This document shows positions 1-7,866 of a stretch of 16,485 nucleotides of DNA, piece by piece (the first letter of the stretch is position 1; every line of letters begins with the position of its first letter). The position numbers and the translations under genes were made by a program. The notes under the pieces were generated by a model. That model was not told the DNA's origin, searched no databases, and was given only the letters and a program-made list of their open reading frames with translations. This DNA is from Bacilli bacterium (lineage in GTDB: Bacteria; Bacillota_I; Bacilli_A; ML615J-28; CAG-698): contig JAQUUM010000010.1 in assembly GCA_028693885.1 (NCBI GenBank), forward strand, positions 1-16,485, written 5' to 3'.

Positions 1-1181
1 TTTGGCTTTCTTCTAATTCAGTTGTTTTAACAAGGACGGGGATTATTAACCGTCAGAGTGAAGATGTTAGTGTAACAATAACTGCTAATTTAAAATGTTA
101 TGAAATAGATTATGTTTATACTAAGGAAATAGTTGTTAAAGCACTTGAACTAAAAAATTTAAGTGGAAAGAATATCACTGCAGCTTATTTATATACATCT
201 ACATATAAGAAAATAAATGATGAGGATTGTGATAAAATAGATATTGTTAACTTTTCTTTTGCATCTATTTCAAATGGTGTTTTAAATATAAGTTCATTGA
301 TGGGAAAACTAATTGAAGTTACTTCTTTAAGAAACAAAGGAATTCATGTTTGCTTATCTGTTGGTGGTTGGGGAGCTGATGGTTTTTCAGATGCTGTTCT
401 TACATCGGTAAGTCGAAAAAAGTTAATTGATTCTATTGTTAATACCTTGGGGACATATAAGTTTGCTGGTGTTGATTTAGATTGGGAATATCCAACAACA
501 ACTGCTGGTGGTACAATTACAGGAAGACCTGAGGATAAACAAAATTTTACGCTATTTTTGCAAGAATTAAGAGTGGCACTTGATTTGGTAAATGAAAACT
601 ATATTTTGTCAATAGCTGTTCCAGGTACAGCTTATGGTATGAGATATTATGAAGTTGATAGTATTCATCAGTATTTAGATTATGTACATTTGATGACATA
701 TGACTTGATAGATTATTCAACATCGGAAGTTTCTAAACATCATACTAGTTTATATGCTTCTATATATAATGAAGGGTATATAAAATCTTGTGTTGATTCA
801 TACAAAGCAGCAGGAGTACCGGCAAACAAGTTGGTAATAGGAGCAGCTTTTTATGGCCATTATGGGTATGTTGTTGATACAACAGACGGAATTGGTAAAA
901 ATACTACTTCTGGATTAAGTAACTCGATGGATTATACCACTATTTATAATACGTATATATCAATTTCAGAAAATTCTAATTATATATATTTTGATGAAAA
1001 TGCAAAAGCCTCATGGTATTATGATGGAAATATATTTATATCTTATGATGATCCTATTTCAATATCATATAAGTGTGATTATGTAAAATTAGATAGTTTA
1101 GGTGGAATTATGTTTTGGCATTATGGTGGAGACCAAACGGGTACTTTGCTTGATGCTATTTATCAGTCTTTTATCAATTAA
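1..1181 (+). CDS. GH18 family glycoside hydrolase (chitinase-like), 5' truncated
   Basis: The reading frame is open from the window edge (first full codon at position 3), so the gene starts upstream; the TTG at 297 is internal. The first ~45 residues (WLSSN..., TGIINR..., VTITANL) look like a bacterial Ig-like module of the aBig_2 kind, suggesting an extracellular multidomain enzyme. The GH18 barrel follows: SVGGWG at about 360-377, AGVDLDWEYP at about 465-494, LMTYD at about 690-704 and a late GGIMFWHYGG. The putative catalytic acid is Glu at 486-488, with Asp two residues before it. The first Asp of the family motif DxxDxDxE is Ala here. GH18 enzymes hydrolyse beta-1,4-GlcNAc polymers such as chitin or peptidoglycan-type glycans; the substrate is not determinable. 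It ends in TAA with no clear terminator before the next promoter. No signal peptide can be judged because the N-terminus is missing. Confidence 0.9.
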   Translation, partial: WLSSNSVVLTRTGIINRQSEDVSVTITANLKCYEIDYVYTKEIVVKALELKNLSGKNITAAYLYTSTYKKINDEDCDKIDIVNFSFASISNGVLNISSLMGKLIEVTSLRNKGIHVCLSVGGWGADGFSDAVLTSVSRKKLIDSIVNTLGTYKFAGVDLDWEYPTTTAGGTITGRPEDKQNFTLFLQELRVALDLVNENYILSIAVPGTAYGMRYYEVDSIHQYLDYVHLMTYDLIDYSTSEVSKHHTSLYASIYNEGYIKSCVDSYKAAGVPANKLVIGAAFYGHYGYVVDTTDGIGKNTTSGLSNSMDYTTIYNTYISISENSNYIYFDENAKASWYYDGNIFISYDDPISISYKCDYVKLDSLGGIMFWHYGGDQTGTLLDAIYQSFIN

Positions 1182-1201
1182 ATATAAGAAAACTAATAAT
1201 A

Positions 1202-1230
1202 TTGACTTGTTTAATAAAAAGAATTATAAT
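1202..1230 (+). promoter_or_regulatory. Sigma-A-type promoter for the ACP gene
   Basis: TTGACT at 1202-1207 and TATAAT at 1225-1230 are separated by 17 bp. This sits 24 bp before the ACP start, with an AGGAGG ribosome site in between. It is a near-consensus housekeeping promoter and implies that the ACP is transcribed independently of the upstream glycosidase. Confidence 0.8.
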
Positions 1231-1254
1231 AATATATATAAATAGGAGGGTAAA

Positions 1255-1479
1255 ATGGTTTTAGATAAAGTAAGAAAGATAATAGCTGAAGAACTAAAAG
1301 TTGATGAAAAAAATATTTCAATGGAAACTAGATTAATCGAGGATTTAAAAGCCGATTCAATTGACTCAATACAATTAATAATGGCTTTAGAAGAGGAATT
1401 TAATATTTCAATAAGTGATGATACAGTTCAAAAAATTAAAACTATTGGTGATATTGTTGAGATAATCGAAAAAAAATAA
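1255..1479 (+). CDS. acpP: Acyl carrier protein
   Basis: This is a 74-residue acidic protein of normal ACP length. The DSID motif at residues 34-37 carries Ser35, which should receive the 4'-phosphopantetheine arm; LIEDLKA before it and LIMALEEEFNI after it match the helix II region of bacterial ACPs. It would carry acyl chains as thioesters in the cytoplasm for fatty acid and phospholipid synthesis. The start is set by AGGAGGG seven or so bases upstream. The gene has its own promoter and terminator, and no fatty acid synthesis genes lie beside it, so it looks like a stand-alone ACP rather than part of a fab cluster. It could also serve a specialised acyl transfer, but nothing nearby points that way. 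Confidence 0.93.
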   Translation: MVLDKVRKIIAEELKVDEKNISMETRLIEDLKADSIDSIQLIMALEEEFNISISDDTVQKIKTIGDIVEIIEKK

Positions 1480-1500
1480 TGCCTTTTTTAAGGCATTTTT
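1478..1500 (+). terminator. Intrinsic terminator after the ACP gene
   Basis: AATGCCTT (1478-1485) and AAGGCATT (1490-1497) form an 8-bp stem with a TTTT loop, and the U-run continues to 1500. The stem begins inside the ACP stop codon. The next start codon lies only 18 nt beyond the hairpin, with no room for a new promoter, so it may act as a leaky terminator that sets the expression ratio. Confidence 0.75.
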
Positions 1501-1517
1501 ATTGATTCGGAGGAAAA

Positions 1518-2696
1518 ATGAAAAATTTATTACCAAAATTATTTATCAAAGATTATAAAAATATAGAAAATCCAAAAGTGCGTTTGTCATACGGCGTGTT
1601 AAGTGGTATTGTTGGCATAATAAGCAATTTGTTTCTTTTTAGTATAAAAATAATAATAGGTATTTTATCATTTAGTATTGCAATAATTGCGGATGCTATA
1701 AATAATTTATCTGATGCAGCAACTTCGATAGTGACTTTGCTGGGGTTTAAGTTAGCTAGTAAGCCCGCGGATGATGAACATCCTTTTGGGCATGATAGAC
1801 TTGAGTATGTCACTGGTCTAATTATTTCAATTATCATCTTAGTTGTTGGAATTTTCTTGTTTAAAACTTCTTTTGAAAAAATTATTACACCGAAAGAATT
1901 GGTTTTTAACAAATATGTGACTATAGTACTAAGTTTATCAATTTTGATTAAAATTTGGCAAGCTTGGTTTTATTATCAAAATAGTAAGATAATTAAATCT
2001 AAAACTTTAAAAGCAAATGCGATAGATAGTATGAACGATTTTATAATCACATCTATCATCTTAATCAGTTTTTTGTTAAATAAATTCTCAGGATTTAATG
2101 TTGATGGATATGTTGGTTTAGTTGTTGCTTGTTTTATATTCTTTAGTGGTACTAAACTAGTTAAAGAAACCACTTCATTATTGGTTGGTGAAGTTCCTGA
2201 TAAAGAGTTAGTTAAAAAAATCAAAGATAAAATTTTAAAAGTTGATGAAGTTTTAGGAATGCATGATTTAATAATTCATAGTTATGGGCCTTTAAAATAT
2301 TATGCAAGCGTTCATGTAGAGGTTAACAACTTAATGACAGTAGAAAAAAGCCATTTAATTATAGATAAAATTGAAGAATCTATAAAAAATGATTTGAATG
2401 TAAATATTGTGATACACATTGATCCTGTAGATTTAGATTGTGAAAAAAGAAATTATTATTATGATGTTGTTAAAGAGATAGTTTATAGTTATGATAAGAA
2501 TTTTAAAATGCATGATTTTAGAATTGTAAGAGAAAAAAATAAAGAAATAATTATTTTTGATTTAGTAATACCTTTTAATTATAAAGAATCAAAAGAAAAA
2601 TTAAGAGATTTTATAATAAAAGAAATTAATAAAAGAGAAAAAAATGTGAAAATAAAAATTTTAGTGGAGACTGAAATTGTAAAAATTATTAATTAG
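1518..2696 (+). CDS. Cation diffusion facilitator, manganese-exporter type
   Basis: A 392-residue integral membrane antiporter of the CDF family, which exports divalent metal ions in exchange for protons. About six hydrophobic segments occupy residues ~28-205, and a long cytoplasmic tail follows (residues ~215-392), long enough for two ferredoxin-like metal-sensing units. HPFGHDRLEY (88-97) is the family loop after TM2. The transport-site residues are Asn62 and Asp66 in TM2 (NNLSD) and Asp170 and Asp174 in TM5 (DSMND). Zinc CDFs usually have His in the TM5 position; the N-D/D-D set is the one reported for MntE-type Mn exporters, so Mn is the inferred substrate. The start is supported by GGAGG at 1509-1513. 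Its TAG stop lies within the AGGAGG of the next gene, indicating translational coupling. Iron or cobalt specificity is an alternative. Confidence 0.88.
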   Translation: MKNLLPKLFIKDYKNIENPKVRLSYGVLSGIVGIISNLFLFSIKIIIGILSFSIAIIADAINNLSDAATSIVTLLGFKLASKPADDEHPFGHDRLEYVTGLIISIIILVVGIFLFKTSFEKIITPKELVFNKYVTIVLSLSILIKIWQAWFYYQNSKIIKSKTLKANAIDSMNDFIITSIILISFLLNKFSGFNVDGYVGLVVACFIFFSGTKLVKETTSLLVGEVPDKELVKKIKDKILKVDEVLGMHDLIIHSYGPLKYYASVHVEVNNLMTVEKSHLIIDKIEESIKNDLNVNIVIHIDPVDLDCEKRNYYYDVVKEIVYSYDKNFKMHDFRIVREKNKEIIIFDLVIPFNYKESKEKLRDFIIKEINKREKNVKIKILVETEIVKIIN

Positions 2697-2704
2697 GAGG
2701 AAAT

Positions 2705-4387
2705 ATGTATATTTCAAATGTTGAAAAATGGAAAAATTTTTCGGGTTTATTAGAAGAATTAAGAGAAGAATTGTCTAATATGAATGAAAAAGAGTTAGAG
2801 GATGCTTTTTACACTGACTTAGGTTTTGGCACAGGAGGCATGCGTGGTATAATTGGTGCTGGTACTAATAGAATGAATATTTATACACTAAGAAAAGCAA
2901 ATTATGGCTATGCAAAATTTATACTTAGTTTGAAAGTTAAAAATCCTTCTGTTGTAATAGCTTATGATTCTAGACATAAATCTAAGGAATTTGCTTTAGA
3001 ATCAGCTAAAGTAATGGGCACTTTAGGAATCAAAGCGTACTTATTCAATAAAATCACTCCTACTCCGGAATTGTCATTTGCTGTTAGATATTTAAAAGCA
3101 ACAGGAGGAATAGTAGTTACAGCTTCTCATAATCCTGCTAATTATAATGGTTATAAAATATATGATAGTGATGGTTGTCAACTTGTTCCTGATCTGGCCG
3201 ATCAAGTTATAGAAGAAATTTCAAATGCACCGGATGCTTTTGAAATATTTGTTGAAAATGAAAATGAATTAGTTAGTCAAAATATGGTTGAATATCTTGA
3301 TGATTTGATTGATAAAAAATATCTTGAAGCTGTAAAGTCAATTGCTGTATATCCTAAACAAAATAAAGAAGACTTTAAAGTGGTTTTTACTCCTCTTCAT
3401 GGTACTGCTGCATATTTAGGAAAGAAGTTGTTAAATGAAACAGGGTATAATGTATTTTGTGTTGAAGAGCAAATGGTCCCAGATCCTAATTTTACAACCG
3501 TAAAATCTCCAAATCCTGAGGTCATGAGTGCATTTGATTACGGTATTAAATTAGCTGAAAAGGAAAATGCAGATTTAGTTATAGCTACTGATCCAGATGC
3601 TGATAGAGTTGGACTAGCTGTTAATAATGAAGGAAAATATCAATTGTTAACAGGCAACCAAACAGGTGCATTACTACTTTATTATCTAACAAATAATAAA
3701 CCTTTACCAAAACAAGGTGTTGTCTTTAATACTATTGTTACATCTTCATTAGGAGCAGATATTGCAAAGTCTAAAGGATTAGAAGTAATCTCCACTCTAA
3801 CTGGATTTAAGTTTATTGGAGAACAAGCTAAATTGCTTGAAAATTCATCTAAAGAGTTTTTCTTTGGCTATGAAGAATCATATGGATATGTAGTAAAAGA
3901 TTTTGTTAGAGATAAAGATTCATTACAAGCGTTGCTATTATGTTCTGAAATGGCATGTTTTTATAAAAATAGCGGGAAAAATTTAATTCAGGTACTAGAA
4001 GAGATTTTTAATAAATTTGGTTACTATGTAGAAGATTTAGTTAATATAGCTCTTGAAGGAAAAGAAGGCGCTGATAAAATTGATGAAATACTTAATCATT
4101 TTAGAAAAATGGAGTTAAAACATATTCAAGGACTTGCTGTGCTAGCAAAAGAGGATTATTTAGAACAAAAAAGATTTAAAAATGGTGAAGTTACTAATAT
4201 ATCTTTACCAAAATCTAACGTATTAAAATATCTTTTAAATGATGGTAGTTGGTTTGTTTTGCGTCCAAGTGGAACTGAACCTAAAATGAAAATTTATGTT
4301 GGTACAAAAGATTCTTCTAAGGAAGAAGCTATTAAAAAAATTGCTAAAATTAAAGAAGCTGTTTTAGCAATAGTAAAGTCGGTGTAA
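2705..4387 (+). CDS. pgcA: Alpha-phosphoglucomutase / phosphomannomutase-type phosphohexomutase
   Basis: A 560-residue cytoplasmic enzyme of the alpha-D-phosphohexomutase superfamily, full length for the Firmicute PgcA group. It interconverts glucose 1-phosphate and glucose 6-phosphate via a phosphoserine. All four signature loops are present: TASHNP with catalytic Ser141, the Mg-binding DPDADR at 296-301, the sugar-specificity loop GYEES at 388-392, and the phosphate-binding RPSGTEPK at 520-527. The ATG has AGGAGG at 2695-2700, overlapping the previous stop codon, so it is very probably in one transcript with the metal exporter. Product glucose 1-phosphate normally feeds UDP-glucose, glycolipid or cell-surface polysaccharide synthesis. 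A dual glucose/mannose or ribose-phosphate specificity cannot be excluded. The symbol is by family resemblance. Confidence 0.92.
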   Translation: MYISNVEKWKNFSGLLEELREELSNMNEKELEDAFYTDLGFGTGGMRGIIGAGTNRMNIYTLRKANYGYAKFILSLKVKNPSVVIAYDSRHKSKEFALESAKVMGTLGIKAYLFNKITPTPELSFAVRYLKATGGIVVTASHNPANYNGYKIYDSDGCQLVPDLADQVIEEISNAPDAFEIFVENENELVSQNMVEYLDDLIDKKYLEAVKSIAVYPKQNKEDFKVVFTPLHGTAAYLGKKLLNETGYNVFCVEEQMVPDPNFTTVKSPNPEVMSAFDYGIKLAEKENADLVIATDPDADRVGLAVNNEGKYQLLTGNQTGALLLYYLTNNKPLPKQGVVFNTIVTSSLGADIAKSKGLEVISTLTGFKFIGEQAKLLENSSKEFFFGYEESYGYVVKDFVRDKDSLQALLLCSEMACFYKNSGKNLIQVLEEIFNKFGYYVEDLVNIALEGKEGADKIDEILNHFRKMELKHIQGLAVLAKEDYLEQKRFKNGEVTNISLPKSNVLKYLLNDGSWFVLRPSGTEPKMKIYVGTKDSSKEEAIKKIAKIKEAVLAIVKSV

Positions 4388-4388
4388 T

Positions 4389-5645
4389 ATGAATCCTTTA
4401 GATAAAAGAGTAAATTATATAGAAAAAATCGTTCCCAATTCTTTGACAATCCTTTTTTCAGGAACGGATATAGTTAGATCGGGTGATCAATATTTTCCAT
4501 TTGAAGCTGATAAAAACTTTTATTATATGACTGCAATAAATCAATCAAATGTTGCTTTTGTTTTGATAAAAAAAGAAAAAGAAATTATCGAAAAATTATT
4601 TATTGAAAAAAATGATGAAATTATGGTTAAATGGGAAGGTGCTAAGCTTACAAAGGCGGAAGCCAGTAAAATCTCTTGGATAAACGAAGTTCACTTTTTT
4701 GAGGAGTTTGAAACTTTTATTGAAGATTATTTAGGAATCAATGATGTAAAAACAATTTATCTTGATTTTAAGGAAAAGAAAAAACCAGGGTATACAACCA
4801 TGGCTTATGATTTTCAAAGAGAATTTGTATTAAAACATAAAGATTCAGATATTGAAATAAAAGATTGTACTCCGATATTTCAACATATTAGAATGGTAAA
4901 AGCTTCAGATGAAATTGAGCATATTAAAGAAAGCGTCGAACATACTAGAAATGGTATTGAATTTATGATGGCTAACTGTAGAAAAGATATGTATGAATAC
5001 CAATTAGCAAGTTTTTTTGCTTTTGCACTTAAGTATAATGGCGATAAAAAAGTTGCTTTCCCAACAGTAGTAGCAGGGGGTAAAAATGCTACAGTGTTGC
5101 ATTATTCAAAAAGAAATGAAATATTAAATAAAAAGGATTTAGTTTTAGTAGATGTTGGGTGCCAAACCAACTATTATTGCAGTGATATAACGCGTACTTT
5201 TCCAATCTCAGGTAAGTTTTCTAAGAGACAGCGAGACGTCTATGAAGAGGTTCTTTTAGTTAATAATATGTGTATTGCATCAGCTATAAAAGGAACTACT
5301 CTTACTGAATTAAATAATTATGCTACAGACCTTTTAATAAAAGCTTGTTATCGATTGAAATTAATTACTAAAGATGAAGATATTAAAAAGTATTATTGGC
5401 ATAGTGTTAGTCATTTTTTAGGATTAGATACGCATGATGTAGGTTTTAGAGATATGCCGCTGCAACCTGGCCATGTAATAACAATTGAACCAGGGCTATA
5501 TATTGAGGAAGAAAACATCGGTATTAGAATAGAAGATGATATTCTGATTACGGATGGTGCTCCTATTAATTTAAGTGTTGATATTATGAAGGAACCAATA
5601 GATATACAAAATTATATGAAACGTAATAAAAACAGGCTAATTTAA
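4389..5645 (+). CDS. pepP: Xaa-Pro aminopeptidase, M24B metallopeptidase
   Basis: A 418-residue cytoplasmic aminopeptidase P type enzyme that removes an N-terminal residue preceding proline. The N-terminal ~165 residues form the creatinase/AMP_N-like domain (note FPFEADKNFYYMT), followed by the pita-bread catalytic domain. The five metal ligands are visible: Asp255 (LVDVG), Asp266 (SDITRTF), His342 (SHFLG), Glu367 (TIEPGLY) and Glu382 (RIEDD); further active-site His residues are at 238 and 349. The family uses two Mn ions, which fits the Mn-type exporter two genes upstream. The start is one base after the mutase stop, without a strong ribosome site, so translation is probably coupled. The stop codon sits in the loop of the terminator hairpin. 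Prolidase activity is the main alternative. Confidence 0.9.
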   Translation: MNPLDKRVNYIEKIVPNSLTILFSGTDIVRSGDQYFPFEADKNFYYMTAINQSNVAFVLIKKEKEIIEKLFIEKNDEIMVKWEGAKLTKAEASKISWINEVHFFEEFETFIEDYLGINDVKTIYLDFKEKKKPGYTTMAYDFQREFVLKHKDSDIEIKDCTPIFQHIRMVKASDEIEHIKESVEHTRNGIEFMMANCRKDMYEYQLASFFAFALKYNGDKKVAFPTVVAGGKNATVLHYSKRNEILNKKDLVLVDVGCQTNYYCSDITRTFPISGKFSKRQRDVYEEVLLVNNMCIASAIKGTTLTELNNYATDLLIKACYRLKLITKDEDIKKYYWHSVSHFLGLDTHDVGFRDMPLQPGHVITIEPGLYIEEENIGIRIEDDILITDGAPINLSVDIMKEPIDIQNYMKRNKNRLI

Positions 5646-5659
5646 TAGCCTGTTTTTTT
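5628..5659. terminator. Strong intrinsic terminator, likely bidirectional
   Basis: AAACAGGCTA (5630-5639) pairs with TAGCCTGTTT (5646-5655) around a 6-nt loop that contains the pepP stop codon, and a T-run extends to 5659. On the other strand the A-run at 5628-5632 gives the U-tract needed to end the convergent tRNA-Cys transcript, whose 3' end lies only 5 nt from the T-run. Confidence 0.85.
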
Positions 5660-5664
5660 AAAAT

Positions 5665-5739
5665 TGGAGGCTCCAGTCGGATTTGAACCAACGGTCAGGG
5701 TGTTGCAGACCCTTGCCTTAGCCACTTGGCTATGGAGCC
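5665..5739 (-). tRNA. tRNA-Cys (GCA)
   Basis: On the minus strand the sequence folds as a complete 75-nt cloverleaf. The acceptor stem is GGCTCCA (5739-5733) with TGGAGCC (5675-5669), discriminator U, and an encoded CCA at 5667-5665. The anticodon stem AGGGT/ACCCT closes the loop CTGCAAC, giving anticodon GCA (5706-5704), which reads UGC/UGU cysteine codons. The T arm contains GGTTCAAATCC. Discriminator U73 is the expected cysteine identity base. It stands alone, convergent to pepP, with its own promoter. No other tRNA is seen nearby. Confidence 0.97.
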
Positions 5740-5749
5740 AGCCTAAAAT

Positions 5750-5777
5750 ATTATAACATTTTTTGTAGTATTGTCAA
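5750..5777 (-). promoter_or_regulatory. Promoter for tRNA-Cys
   Basis: On the minus strand a consensus TTGACA (5777-5772) and TATAAT (5755-5750) are separated by 16 bp. The -10 box lies about 10 nt before the tRNA 5' end, leaving a very short leader, as is usual for stable RNA genes. Confidence 0.8.
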
Positions 5778-5835
5778 AGAAAAAATTATAAATCTATATT
5801 TTTTTTTGTTCTTAAATTAGTAAATAAAAAAAATA

Positions 5836-5864
5836 TTGTTAAGAAAAATATATAATGTTATAAT
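5836..5864 (+). promoter_or_regulatory. Promoter for the tandem ABC genes
   Basis: TTGTTA (5836-5841) and TATAAT (5859-5864) are 17 bp apart. A second TATAAT lies at 5851-5856, but its spacing to that -35 is too short. The start codon at 5886 is preceded by GGGGTG at 5875-5880. It is divergent from the tRNA-Cys promoter, with about 60 bp between their -35 elements. Confidence 0.65.
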
Positions 5865-5885
5865 TTAAAAGATTGGGGTGATAGA

Positions 5886-7865
5886 ATGATTAAATTAAAT
5901 AATATTTCTAAGTATTACCATAGTGAAGGGACTGTAGCATTAGGACTTAGAAAAATTAATTTAGAGTTAAATGTTGGAGAGTTTGTTGCTATTACTGGAG
6001 AAAGCGGTAGTGGTAAATCAACATTATTAAATGTAATTTCGGGGAATGATACATACGAAGAAGGTGAAATGTATATTAACGGTGAAGAAACTTCACATTT
6101 TATTGAAAGTGAATGGGAAAATTATCGTAGAAATTATATTGGTTTCATATTTCAAAATAACAATTTGATAGACAGTTATACTGTTTATGAAAATGTTTTA
6201 GCAGCGTTGATAGTTCAAGGAATTAATAAAAAGCTTAGAAGAATTAGGGCTAAGGAAATAATTGAAAGGGTTGGCTTAACTTCGCATTTAAAACATAAAG
6301 CGATTAAGTTATCAGGCGGACAAAAACAAAGATTGGCTATTGCTAGAGCTTTAGCAAAAGATGTTCCTATTATAGTCGCTGATGAGCCAACAGGAAATTT
6401 AGATAGCGAAAGTGGTAGTGAAATAATTAAGTTATTAAACGAAGTATCAAAAGACAAACTAGTCATTATAGTAACACATAATTTTGAGCAAACAAAGGAT
6501 TTTGTTTCTAGAAAAATAAGGCTATATGATGGCGAAGTTGTTGAAGATATTGAATTAAAAGATGTTACAAAAATGGATAAAATTACTGTAAATGAAAACC
6601 AAAATACAGTTATAAAAAAATCGATTTTATTTGGTTTATTAAATTTGAAGAGTCAGCCAGTTAGAACTTTGTTTCTTTTAATTGTCACATTAATAGTTAC
6701 TTTGTTTATATTTAATCTTTATGGAGAACATTTGATGTCGCAAGACAACTCTGGTGCATATTTATCTATGTTCAGTTCAGTCAATAATAACTATAAGGAA
6801 AGAATTATTGTATCAAAAAAAGACAAAACTGCTTTTACTAATGCTGATTATGAATATATCAATTCAATTTCTAAGGTTGATAGAGTAATAAAACAAGACT
6901 TAGCTTTGGATTGTAATACTAATATTTCTTTTTCCTCAGGTGATGAATATTATTATTTTGATGGGTATCCGTATCCTAATGAATACTTAAAAACTACTGA
7001 TTTGGAGTATGGAGTTTTACCAAATGGAATAAATGAAATTGTTATTAAGTCATCATTATATAGTGGTTATAAATACCTTTATCAACTGAATAAAGATATT
7101 AGTATGAAATTAACTACAAATAGTGGCCAAGAGCATATTGATGTAAAAATCGTAGGTTTCATAAATGAATCTGTAAATATAGATGTAATCTATGTTTCGT
7201 CTGAGTTATTAGACTATATTAACACTAAGCAAGAAACCGAAAATAGTGAAAATACAATAGAAGTATTTTTTTCGCCGTTTAGGTATTCAGGATTGGTTTC
7301 AATTGATACTTCAGAAAGTGTAATATACTATCAACATACAGTAGAAGCAAATTTTGAAGATATTAATGCTGTGATTAAGGTTTTGCTTAAAAATGGATAT
7401 TATGCTTTTTCTCCATATACAAGCATTAGTGACCCTTTTAGTAATATGGCAGCGTTATTTGTAGTTTTATCAAATGCTTTTTCAACTTTATCTACAATAT
7501 TTGGTATTTTTGTAATTTATTTTGTTGCATTTTTAATATTAAAATATTTCTTATTATTTAAGAAAAAAGATTATGCGATTTTAAAATCAATCGGAATTGA
7601 TCAAAACAGTATTAGAGTTATGAACTTTGTAGAATTATATTTTGCATTTTTAGTATCTTTTGTGTTGTTAATTCCGCTTTATTTTGTTTTATTAAAATCA
7701 AATGTAAACTCTAGTGGTTTTTTATTTTATAGTTTAACGTATTATAAGTGGTATCATTTTATTTTTCTATTACTAATAAATACATTAATCTGTATTTTAA
7801 TAGTTAGAAGGTATAATAAATTATTAATTAAAAATTCAATTTTAAGTAATATGAGGGTAGAGTAA
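5886..7865 (+). CDS. ABC transporter, fused ATPase and FtsX/MacB-like permease (first of pair)
   Basis: A 659-residue membrane protein. Residues 1-220 are a LolD/MacB-class ATPase with Walker A GESGSGKS (38-45), Q-loop Gln90, signature LSGGQ (142-146), Walker B IIVADE (162-167) and switch His198, so it looks catalytically complete. One membrane segment (~261-279) is followed by a large extracytoplasmic domain (~285-520) and three more segments (~530-557, 582-604, 621-640). This 1+3 layout is that of FtsX/MacB mechanotransmission transporters, which do not move substrate through a channel but drive extracytoplasmic events such as peptide extrusion, lipid release or hydrolase activation. The partner gene begins one base after its stop. 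No sensor kinase or accessory gene is adjacent, so the substrate is unknown; peptide or bacteriocin export or defence is a guess. Confidence 0.88.
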   Translation: MIKLNNISKYYHSEGTVALGLRKINLELNVGEFVAITGESGSGKSTLLNVISGNDTYEEGEMYINGEETSHFIESEWENYRRNYIGFIFQNNNLIDSYTVYENVLAALIVQGINKKLRRIRAKEIIERVGLTSHLKHKAIKLSGGQKQRLAIARALAKDVPIIVADEPTGNLDSESGSEIIKLLNEVSKDKLVIIVTHNFEQTKDFVSRKIRLYDGEVVEDIELKDVTKMDKITVNENQNTVIKKSILFGLLNLKSQPVRTLFLLIVTLIVTLFIFNLYGEHLMSQDNSGAYLSMFSSVNNNYKERIIVSKKDKTAFTNADYEYINSISKVDRVIKQDLALDCNTNISFSSGDEYYYFDGYPYPNEYLKTTDLEYGVLPNGINEIVIKSSLYSGYKYLYQLNKDISMKLTTNSGQEHIDVKIVGFINESVNIDVIYVSSELLDYINTKQETENSENTIEVFFSPFRYSGLVSIDTSESVIYYQHTVEANFEDINAVIKVLLKNGYYAFSPYTSISDPFSNMAALFVVLSNAFSTLSTIFGIFVIYFVAFLILKYFLLFKKKDYAILKSIGIDQNSIRVMNFVELYFAFLVSFVLLIPLYFVLLKSNVNSSGFLFYSLTYYKWYHFIFLLLINTLICILIVRRYNKLLIKNSILSNMRVE

Positions 7866-7866
7866 T

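Noticed and set aside
297..302. TTG/ATG at 297-302 as the start of the GH18 gene
   Set aside because: The frame is open all the way to the window edge and the upstream residues form part of an Ig-like module and the first strands of the barrel, so these codons are internal.
1480..1517. Mn riboswitch (yybP-ykoY type) before the CDF gene
   Set aside because: Only 38 nt separate the ACP stop from the start codon, and these hold a terminator hairpin and a ribosome site; there is no space for the riboswitch fold.
1553..2224. Minus-strand open frames opposite the CDF gene
   Set aside because: They are antisense shadows of a clear membrane protein gene, without ribosome sites or recognisable domains. 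The same holds for the minus-strand frames opposite the ABC, ATPase, MBL and Mrp genes.
5665..5739. tRNA-Cys as an integration site of a mobile element
   Set aside because: No integrase, no second copy of the tRNA 3' end and no change in base composition are seen on either side.
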